NCBI RefSeq assembly: GCF_001548095.1
Contig: NZ_AP014815.1
Span: 3,347,656-3,411,655, forward strand
DNA: 64,000 nucleotides
DNA from: Geminocystis sp. NIES-3708
Lineage (GTDB): Bacteria; Cyanobacteriota; Cyanobacteriia; Cyanobacteriales; Cyanobacteriaceae
Reading direction: 5' to 3'
The notes under the pieces are model-generated. The model saw nothing but the letters and a program-made list of their open reading frames with translations, was not told the DNA's origin and did no database searches. How positions within the stretch are numbered: the first letter of the stretch is position 1; every line of letters begins with the position of its first letter. Both the position numbers and the translations under genes were made by a program. This document shows, piece by piece, positions 36,524 through 48,500 of this stretch.

Positions 36524-39500
36524 CTATAGAGTAGAAAAAACATTGATGTTTAATGGTGCAGTAGTCGTAGCAGTATAACGAAACTCAACAAAAGTATCAT
36601 TATTAGCATCAAATGCAGGTATATCATCATTGATAGCTAAGAAAGTTCTTGTGCCAAATTTCACTAATGCTGCAGAATTAGAACCTAAACTGCTCAATGC
36701 ACTTGTTACAGCAGTATGTGTTAAAGATGTCATAGTAGTAGGAGTTGTATTAAAAGAGGTAATGGCACGACTGGTTAATATCTTATCCCCTTGACTAACA
36801 TTAAAGTCCATAATCAAGTCATATTCCCTTACGTTAGAAACAGTGCCCAAGAAAGAATGCTTTAACTCACGATAGTCAAACATATCTGCCCCTGCTCCAC
36901 CAGTAATAGTATCACTACCAAAGCCACCATTCAGGTAATCATTTCCATTACCACCCGTTAAGTTATCTTTGCCATCTCCTCCCACTAAGATGTCATTATC
37001 ATTACCTCCGAGTAAAGCATCATCGCCACTACCACCTAGTAAGATATCATTTCCTGCCGCCGCATCAAGGCGATCATTGGCATCTCCCCCCATCATCAAA
37101 TCATCGCCGTTATAGCCATAAAGAATATCATTTGAACCTTTACCATTGATAATGTCATTACCGCTAGTACCTTTAAGAATATCACTGCGTACTTGACCAT
37201 TAACATCTCCTAAGATAGGTGGACCATAGGGAATTGTACTACTGGTGACGTTCAAGTAAGCTGTTGCCGTATTAGAAGTACCGCCTTGGCCATCGGTGAC
37301 AGTGAAAGAAGCAGCACGAATTCCTACCGTATTACTGGCTTGATAGGTAATATTTTGAATCAAAGTATTTCCTTCGGCGGGGGTAAGATCTTTGGTAAAG
37401 TTTATGGTTAAAGATTTACCATTTGTACCATTATTAATAGAATTGATCGTTCCAATAGCAGTACCATTAACACTAACCACATTACCGACAACCGAAATAT
37501 TCCCTCCTGTTGCAATTGATAGTTGATCTCCTGAGTTATTAACTCCAAAAGCATCAAGAGAAATGGTTAATTGACCTCCTATTTTTAATCCTTGAACATC
37601 GGTGATAGTCGCCGCTAAAATACCTGTACCTGTAACTTGATCTATTTTTGTCGTTCCATTAGGGGCAACTGCAAATATATCTCCATCTAAGTCATTAATA
37701 ATGGGAGGGGTATTTATTTTATTAATAGTAGTAGAAATCAAAATACTATCATTCGACCAACCATTGATAGGATTAGTAATATCGCCACTAATATCTTTGC
37801 GATCACTGACGGTTGAACTAGCAGAAAATCCTAAACCATCAGAAAGATAAACTTCTAAATCTTGGTTCGTAGGAGTACCGTTAAATTGAGGATTCGGTAA
37901 AAAGCGAAGTTTCACCGTGGAATAATTATTTAATATTAAAGCAGAGGAAGTAGATAGTTTGTTAGCTGAACTATCAAGAGGAATATCATTCCATAATTCA
38001 TAGGCAAGAGTACTCGCTGAATATTGCCATTTACCTTGAGCTGGATCTGCATTATTCCTGACGATGGCAATACCCCGCAAAGGTGTTGATGAACTACCAC
38101 CTAATACTTGGTCTTTTGAATCGTCATAGCTACTACTTAATAGAGTAGGTAAACGATTGAGAGGAGGATTAATATTATCTTGGTTAACTGGTGGTATTGT
38201 TACACTCGGATTCGCTACTGGGGCATCATTAACAGGAGTCACATTAATATTAATTTGACCACGAAGTAAAGGATCTGTATTCGGTATCGGTACTCCAGTA
38301 TTGCCTAAATCATCAACTATTATGCTGAAAACATCTTTGTTGCTACCAAGAGTATTATAATCCTGATTCCCTTGATAAATAAGACTGGCTAAGGCAGCAT
38401 TTAAATCAGTTTCTGTACCTTGGAACGTCAAATTATTACTACCGTTAGCACCATTAGTAACATTTATCCCTGTTAGAGTACCTAAAGTTAACTTACCATT
38501 AGTAACAGAGAGGGTAACTTTTAAATTATTATCAAAATCATCAGGATCATCAAAAGAGATAAGACTATTACCTGTAAAGCCAAAAGGAGTATCTTCGGTG
38601 GCGATAATGGTTGAAGGCAAAGGATTTGTAAAGACAGGAGGTTCATTAATATTACTAACATTGATAATAATTTCTCCTGTAGCAGTAAGAGCATCACCTA
38701 GACCACTAATAGCAGTTCCACCATTAGCATTATCATTTACTATTACTTCAAGGATCGCACTTAATTCTGAATTAGAATTAAAAGGGCTATAAGTCAAGCC
38801 GTCAAGGGCAATATTAATATCATTTTTTGTACCTGTTAAGGTAATAGTATTATTATTGTTAGTAAATCCATTTCCTAAAGTGAGAATACCATCGGCATTA
38901 CCATTTTTGGTGGTAGTGAGAGTAACTGTAAAATTATCATCAGCACCATATGGAAAGTCTAATAAATCATCAATGGTAATAGCATTAGGCGTAGAATTAC
39001 TAGCACTAAAAGTTATGATATTACCACTAGCTAAAACTTGAACACCAGGAATATTTAAATTAGGGATGTCATTAACAGGAATAACAGAAGTCTCAATGGT
39101 ATTTGTGCCACCAGCAATTGCTGTTGTACCTCCATTATTCGTCGTGTCAATATCTATTCTTGTTGAACCATTGGTAAAACCACTACTATAAGTATTATCT
39201 AACGCCCGAACTTGTAAAGGAGGAACGACAAAGATATTAGTATTGTAGTTGGCAGTGGGTACGAAACGAATTTTAGTTGTGGCACTTAGTACAAGAGCAT
39301 TTCCACTGTCATTTACGTTGCCGATATCAAACCAATTTAAACCATTATTGGTGGAATATTGCCATGCCCCTTCTGTTGTTGCATTAGCAGTATTACCAAT
39401 CACCGCTAATCCTGATAAAAAGGGATTAGTAGAAATATCAGCATCATTAAAGAAGCCATTGAAAAGAATATTAATTTGTTCTCCTTGAATGGTATTGAGA

Positions 39501-42500
39501 TCGTTATCGTAATCTTCTTTAATAGCAGTTAGGGTTGCGTTATTGGTAAAACTGGGGGCATCATTAACAGGAATGAGATTTACTGTAGTTGATGATATTG
39601 CGAATTCCCAACCACCATTATCATTACCTTCATTATCGTTAATGGTGATCTCAAATACTCGATTTCCACCTATAGGATCATCTGAATTATTACTAAAACT
39701 GATGTTATTGAGGAGTGTTTGAACGGCTAAGCCACTAGAGTCTATACCATCAAAGGTAATCGTTAAACCTGTGCCGTTAACACCACCAGAAAAAGTACCA
39801 ATGATATTGCCATTATAGAGAACATCAGTACCGCTAATAGTAATCCCATTACCATCTGAGATAGATAATTGATCATTGGATGTTCCACCAGAACTATAGT
39901 TAATAGTTAAAGAGCTACCATTGTTATAAACCAATAGATCTGTATCTGCATTGGTTAAAGTCATGGTTGGTGCTATGGCCACTAGACTAGCATTCTCAGC
40001 ATAAGTTTCTATACTACCTGCACTTAAAATAGGAGTATCATTAACAGGTACTACTTGAACTGTTCTTGTGGTAGAAATACTGTTAGCTTGTCCATCATTT
40101 ATAGTAATAGTAATAGTTCGATCAAGATTATTCGGAATATCACTACTATTGGTATAAGTAATGCTACGGAGAGCATTTTGCCACTGTGTAAGGGTAGCAG
40201 TTTGTCCGACAGAAGATAGAGTTAAAACTCCATTAACATAACTAGCTGTAATATTGCCAAAACTAGGATTATTGGTAAATACTAATATATCTTCAGGTAA
40301 AAAGTTAGTAATAGATACTGTCGCAGAAGCTAAAGTTAAATTATCGACATCATCAAGGATTAAGCCACTATCAACAATAACCGGAGTGGAAAGAACATTA
40401 TTTCCTTCAATAAAAGTTGTTACTCCATTAGATGCCGTTACTACGGGAGGATCATTCTCAGGAGTAATATTAACAGTAGTAGAAACAATATTTGATAGAT
40501 TATTTACGGATTGATTATCGTTTATACGATAGGTAATAACTCGATCAAAATTAGTATTGTAGTTAGTAGGATTGTCACTGCTAGAGAAATAAGTAGTTGT
40601 CTGTAAAACCTGTAGAACATTGGCTTTTGTTCCATTAAGAGTATAAACTCCATTACTGGGATTAATAACAACAACCCCTGTTGAACCTAGAGTAAAATCT
40701 AATATATCCCCTGTAAAAAAGTCAGTAATCGTTACTGTACTGGTAAAGTTATTGGCGATGGTTGGTTCATTTTGATCTATTTCTATATCAGCGATAGCAG
40801 CGATATTTTGACCAACATTAAATGCTGTTTGTCCTTCCGTATAAGTACCTGTAACAGGTGAAGCAACTAGAGAAATAATTGGAGCATCATTAACAGGAGT
40901 AATGTTAATAATAATCGTGTCGCTATCAGCTTTATTTTGATTGGCTAAAGCATCAGTATTTCCTAAATCATTGGTAACAACGGTAATACTACCAGTACTG
41001 AAGTTATTGTTATAGTTGGCGGTAGGAGAAAAACTTAAACCATTGAGAGCGTTATTGATATTTGTAATAGTACCCGTAACTTGAATATTATTTGATCCGT
41101 TACTAGTGCTATTTTGAAAAGTTAAACCGCTAACACCTGATAAATTAACAATTCCATTCGCAACGGTTAAAGTTACGCTTACAAACTGATTTCCAGCATC
41201 AACATCACTGATAGAGATACGATTATTATTAGTGCTATTAAAAATTCGAGTTGTATCTTCTGGTGTTGTTTGAGTTGTGGGTACACTATTGACAGGGTCA
41301 TCATTAACGGCTATGACATTAATAGTTCCTGAGAGAATATTTGAGTTTAATGGACCTCCTGAACCAATATTACCACCATCATTGAAGGTGACATTAAAAG
41401 TTCGGCTAGGATTCGCACCTACATTGGTAGGATCATCACTGGTACTACGATAAGTTAAATTATCTAATAATGCTTGGATGGCAGTTTTATCGGCATTAGC
41501 ATTCAAAGTAATAACTAAGTTATTGGCATTACCTCCTGAAGTTGTGCCGATGGTTGTACCAGCAAATGTAATATTATTCCCACTTAAGCCAATTTGACCG
41601 TTACCAGTACCTTGATTATTAACCGATAAAACATCTCCTGTTAAATAGTTATTAAGGCTAATAGTAAGAGTACCATTAGGGAAATTATTCGTATCAACAT
41701 CTACGATTGCACCACTAGCCGTAACCAGAATAATAGAAGAATTATTTTCAGTATAGGTTCTGGCACCAGTGTTACCACTAATAATAGGTGTATCGTTAAC
41801 AGGATTAACTGTTACAGCTAATGTGCTAGGATTTGCAGCGATCGCAGTTTGTCCACCATTAACAGAAGTATTGACATTGACTCGTGTTGAAGCATTGGTA
41901 AAATTACTATAGGTATCATCTAAAGCCCGAACTTGTAAAGCTGGAGGAGTGCCATTATAATTTAAGACAGGTACAAAGCGAACAAGAGTATTTTTAGAAA
42001 GAGCTAAGGCTTGAGTAATATTGTCATCACCTACTGTACCAATGGCAAACCAGTCTGTTTCATTGGGATTGGAAACGGTAGAATATTGCCATGTTCCCTC
42101 CGTCGTGCCATTTGCTGTATTACTAATAATGGCGATACCAGATAGGGAAGCACTAGGTCCATCAGGATCGCTGAATTTACCGGTAAATAAAGTATCAATG
42201 GTTTGTCCTACATTTATTGCTGGATCTTCATCAATAACAAAACTAGCATTTTCTAAACTTGGTGCATCATTGAAAACTTCAGTATATTCAACAGTGGTAG
42301 TAATAACATTAGAAAGATTATTAATACTTTGAGTGTCATTAATTTGATACTGAATAGTACGGGTAGGATTTAGTTCATTGCCATTGATAATGTTAGTAGG
42401 ATTATTACTGGTAGAAACATAAGTTGTTGATTGTAAAGCAGATAAAATATTGACTAAAGTTGCACCTGAACCGCTTAAAGTGTAAACATCTCCTGTACCA

Positions 42501-45500
42501 TTAGCCGTGGCAGTAACTCCTGAAGGTAAAGTAAAAGTAAGAAGATCTCCCGCAAAAAAGTTACCAATGGTTACAGTAGCCGTTACTAAATCTGGTAGTT
42601 GATTTAAGCCAATTTCAATATCACTGATACCCGTCAAATTTGTTCCTACCGCCACAGGATTAGCATCCTCGATGGTGGTTTGAGCTGTTCCCGTTGTGCC
42701 ATTTAATACAGGAGTGTCATTAATAGGATTAACGGTTGTAGCTAGGTCTGTGGTATCGCTTGACCAACCGCCACTACCATCAGTTTTTGTACCAATAATA
42801 GCATTAATATTTTGACTGACTCCTGCAGTAAATCCAGTGCCATCGGATACTCTGACGGTTAGTTGACCGGGATCTCCATAATAATTTAGAGCAGGAACAA
42901 AACGTAATTGATCAGTCGTAGTTAAAACTAAAGCATTACTATCACTTAAGAGAATAGGAAGATCTAACCAACCGCCACCAGTGTTATATTGCCATTTACC
43001 TTGCCCTGAGGTAGAAGCATTAGCGACAACGGCGATTCCAGCAAAATTAGTATCTGCTTTACCCCCTCCTGTGATAGCCTGTTGATTATCAATAGTGTCG
43101 TTATATTTAGAACTAAAAAGATTTAATACTGTTTCCCCAGTAGGATCTGTATTATCTTCATCTATGGCAGTTAAGTTAACGACAGTATTGGGATTATTAA
43201 TACTTGGTGCATCATTAACGGTAGTAATATTAGTCGAGATCGTTACATTATTAACTGACCATGAACCAGTAGTACCAATACCACCATTGGTCGTTAAAGT
43301 TAAATTTTTAAACTCACTATTATCAGTACTATTGTTACTTGTAGTTAAAACAGAGCTACCATCAGCTAACTTGACGCTTAAAGTACCAGGTGTACCAAAA
43401 AAGTTAGGTGCAGGAACAAAACGAATTTGTCGATCACTAGGGATAATTAACGCACGACTATCCGATAAACCGCTTACGGGTATATTAATCCAACCTGTAC
43501 CACCGTCACTATATTCCCATGCACCTTGACCAGCTACATAGTTAGTGCTACCGACGATCGCCACATAAGTTAAAGGTGTAGCAGTATTATTACCATTTTT
43601 ATTGGTTTGATTATCTTTTTGTTGATCATCGTATTGACTATTGAGTAATCCTAAAAGTTGTGTTCCTGTTGGAGTAGTATCTTCAGCAATCGTTGTAATG
43701 GAAACAGTCCCAGTGGTAGCAATAGGTGCATCATTAATTGGTGAGACGATAGTTTGTAAGATAACTTCATTGTTAAGATCACTATAACGAGTTGTACCAC
43801 CAGTAGCATTAGTGGCACTGAGATTAACCGAGCCACCTGAAGTCACTACTCCCGATGAACTATCAATTAATCTTGTCGTTAACTGTCCTGAAGGAGTACC
43901 TTGAAAATCTGATACAGGTAAAAAGCGAATTAGAGTATTACTAGAAAGCAGAAGAGAACTACTCAGATTAGGAGAATTACTAATATCTGTCCATAATGTT
44001 CCGTTAATAGACCATTGCCACTTACCCTGAGTTGGATCATTCGTATTACCGACAATGGCAATTCCTGCTAAACTATTTGCTCCTGAACCACTACTAGCAG
44101 TTTGATTATCCTTCTGATCATTAAATTTAGGATTAAATAAACTTAAGACGGTGTTTCCCGTCGGAATTGTATCTTCAGGAACAGTAGTAATAATGGGATT
44201 AGCATCGATGCGAGTAGGAGCATCATTAACCGCTCTTACCACAAGATAAATATCTCTAGTGGTTTCTTTTGGTCCTCCCACACCTGAATTACCTAAGTCA
44301 TTAACTACAACTGTCAAAAGATTATTGGTAGGTAAAAATCCCGAAGTTCCAAAGTTATTATAGTCTGTGGAAGGATTATAGGATAGTCCCTCCAAGACAT
44401 TATTTATATCGGTAAGATTACCTGTGAGAGTTATATTCTGACTTCCATTTGCTCCCCCAGTTATTAAACTGGAATTACTTAAATTAATAATACCGTTGGC
44501 AACAGTAAGAGTAACTCGAACATTTGAGCCAAAAGCATCTTCATCGATAATAATAATTTTGGTAGGATTGTTTCCTTGCCCGTTTAATAAGGTGGCTTGA
44601 TCTTCATTAATAAACGTAGCAAAACTCGTATTATTTTTTGAGGTGGTAACTTGAGGTGGGTTATTTTCATTAGATGTTTGAATTTTAATTGTTCCGAAAG
44701 CTGTATTATCGAGATCATTAAAAGCAGATCCATTTTGATTTTGAAAACCACCATTAGAAGCAGTTACAGATCCTGTGTTAGGATCATAAATACGATCATC
44801 TACAGTTATTTTTAGTTCAATTGTACCGTTAACATCACTATTTGCATTGGGATCTAATTGATAAGTTAAGGTATTTACTGCACTCTGAAGTTCGGCTAAA
44901 GTACCTTCTATAATTAGTTTATTGCCATAGTTAGTACTGCCATTATTCGTATTATTTTGATCGGGATAAGGTAAACCACTGGCAGGATTAATAAACGTAA
45001 TACCATTAATGGTAGTAAGATTTAAAACTCCATTCTGATAAGTACTTCCATTCAACAAGGGATTAAGGGTAATGCGCAAACGATCAACTTCGACAGAGTT
45101 ACTAACTCCAGTATTAAGCTGAATAATATCTATATCACTAGGAATAATTCCTGTAATATTGAGGGCTATATTGTCGAATAACTCTAGAGTATTACTAGGA
45201 ACATCAATAGTAGGTCTATCATTACGAGGAGTAACTTTAATTTGATAGTTTCCATCTACACTACCACCTGCCCCGTCTCTAACGGTAAACAAAAACTCAT
45301 CATCATGATTTTCTGAACCATCATGCTTATAGGTTATTCGATCATTATCTAAATCATTTTGAGTGAAAACACTATTTAACCCTAAAGCCTGACCATTTAA
45401 AAATAAAGTACCATATTCGACATCCGTAGTAATAACATATTGACGCTGAATACTTGTATTATCAGGATCTTGGTAAATTAATCGAGATTCATCGATGGTT

Positions 45501-48500
45501 ATGCCATTAGAACCTTTAATGGTCGCAGTTCCACCTTCTAAAACTATAAGATCTTTTTTCTGGTCAAAAACTGGAGGATCATTAATAGGGGAAATATCGA
45601 TTTCAACGGTGGTGATCGTACTCAGATTATTGATTGTACCTGTAGTATTATCATCTACTTGAATATCAAAACTATCATCAAAATTTTCACTACCATCATG
45701 AATATAACGAAATAGATTACCGTCTAATTGAGCCTTAGTGATAATAGTTGATGTTGTCACAGGCACAAAACCAGCTCCTTGATTTACTTCTAAAGTTCCA
45801 TGAATAGGTAAATTGAGAACTTTGAAAGTTAGGTTATTCACTGTTGCAAAACCTTCACCTGATTTTTCACCGCTACCATCTACATCACTTAATGTTATAT
45901 AAGTACTGAGACTAGAATCAGGGGCTATTCCCGTTGTTCCTCCTTCTCTGACAAAGGGTTTTCCACTTACATTAATAATAGGTTGATCGTTTTTTGGGGT
46001 AACATCAATCTCGAAAATAAAAGGATTACCACTATTTGTAACAATATTACTACCATCACTGATCGTAAATTTAAAGTTATCAATAAAATCTTCATTTCCG
46101 TCATGCTCAAAAGTTAAGAGCCCATCAGTTATATCCTTTTGAGTAAAACTATCAAAAACTCTTAAAGCTACTCCATCAAGTTTTAAAATCCCACTGGTAG
46201 GTAATTCTGCCAGACGAAAAATAACTTCTTCGGGAAGGTTATCTGGATCAATGAATTTCAAAAGAGTATCAGTAATGACAATACTTGAGGCTTCATCTAA
46301 AATAGCTGGACTGTTTATTATTCCGACTCCCTGATTATTTTCTTCAGTGGGGGGCTGAGTTGGACCACGATCAGGGAAAGTTTCTCCTCCTTCACCGAAA
46401 CCTCTTTCCGTATTATCTTCTACGGTTATGGGAAAAGTAATTGTTTCCAGTGTAGCTCCATCATAAATACCTCCTTCCCGTACAACAGGATAGGATGTAA
46501 TTTCACTATCTCTTACTTGAAAACTAAAACTATCATTAAATATTCCTGTACCACTTTCAAAGAAACGATAGCTAATAATACCGTTATTAATATCTGCTTG
46601 GGTAAATGTTGCCCCCACTAACAACCGTTTTTTCGTTCCATTATCGTCATAAAGTAGATAACCATTATTCGGTATATCAGTAAGAGTGTAAGTCAATTGA
46701 CTAATACTCGAATCTGGATCATCTACTTGTAGCATTGCACTGTCAACTGTGATTTCTCTACCAGTATTTATATCTAAAGATGTCCCAGTATTATTAACTA
46801 GAAAAGGATCATCATTGTTGGGGATAATATTAAGACTAATGGTGCTGACTGTAGTAGCAGAAAATCCTGTACCGCCACCATCATCAATGATTTCGACATT
46901 AAAGCTATCATTCCCAATTGGTTCGTTACCATTATGATCATAAGTGATGGCATCTGTTGATGAAACCATTAAACCGCCCATAGGAATGGAGATTATCTCG
47001 ATACCATTAACTTTTAATTTACCTTGGGTGGGCAAAGTGAGAATTTTAATGTCATGGGGAATACCCACTGCTTGATCGGGATCTGATATAGTTATGGGAA
47101 CAATAACCCCTGTTTGTCCTTCATAAAGGGTTTCTTCCCCTTCCGCACTAGGATCTTGATTGACAGGATTAATGGTTATAGGAATGGGGGTAAGGGCGAT
47201 CAAACCTCCTGCACCATCTTCTGCAGTAATATTAAAACTATCAGAAGATTGAATTAAAACTTGGTTGCCACTATGGACATATTGTAATTGAGGAATTTGA
47301 TCGGCGGACAAAGTTGAACCTACCACAACCTGACGACCATTAAAAGTAAGAATACCTTTAGTAGGAAGACTAGCAATTTTGATGATTAACTGTTGATCTA
47401 CGTTATCAATATCTGCTAAATTAAAATTTCCACTATTACTAAAAGTTCCTGAGCCTCCCTCATTGACAATTAAAGAAACTGGGTTAATCGTCGGAATATC
47501 GTTAATAGGAGTTATACTACCAAAAAGTAAAACTTGGTTACTACTATTACTATAAATTGCTGTACCGTCAATGGTGTTGACATCCAATGTCGTTCCTGTG
47601 ACTACTTCCCCAGAAGAATTATCGAGAAGACGGGCTGTTAATTTCCCAATATTACCGTTAAAATTCGGAGTATTAATGAGAAAGCGAATTAGAGTATCTT
47701 TATTGAGTACTAAAGCATTAGTAGGAATAAGAGTTGTAGAAATATTTGTCCAAGTTGTGCCATTAGTAGAATATTGCCACGTGCCATTAACTGTGGCTTC
47801 ATTTTGAACAATCGCAACTCCTGCAAATTGATTAGATGTACTTAAACCGCCAATTAAATTTTGAGCATCAGCAGTATCAAGAAAACCTGTAGCGAATAGT
47901 GTGCTTACCGTTGCTGTACCAGAATTAGCTGTATCTTCTTGTGCTAAAAGTATTAAATCTGGTTTGGTAACATCTCTAGTCGGGGCATCATTGATGGGGG
48001 TAACACTGGTTTTTAATTGAACAGTATTGTTTTCATCACTATAAGCAGTTGTACCACCACTAACAACATTGGCAAAGTCAAGGGTTGAACCAGAAATCAC
48101 CGCACCACTAGAATCATCTATTAAACGGGAGGTAAGACTTCCCACGTTGCCATTATAATTAAGGGCAGGAACAAAACGAATAAACGTATTAGCAGATAAA
48201 ACTAAGGCATTATTATTACTAAGATTAAAAGGAATAGAATTCCATGTTGACCCATTATTAGACCATTCCCAAGTACCTTCACTAGCAACAGCATTATTTT
48301 TGACAATAGCAATCCCTGCTAAATTATTTTGATTACTACCACCAAAAAAGCTATAACTATCATTGAAGTCATCAAATTGAGAATTAAAAAGGCTGGAAAT
48401 GCTTTGACCAGAAGGGTTAGAGTTATCTTCGTTTGTTGGTGTAAAGATAATTGGTTCGTCGGAAATTCGCAAAGGTGCATCATTGATACCTGTGACTGTA

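Noticed and set aside
43095-43529. Plus-strand ORF of 144 codons and several others opposite the giant genes
   Set aside because: They arise from the repetitive low-stop antisense of Thr/Asn/Ser-rich repeats and have no start signals or family resemblance.
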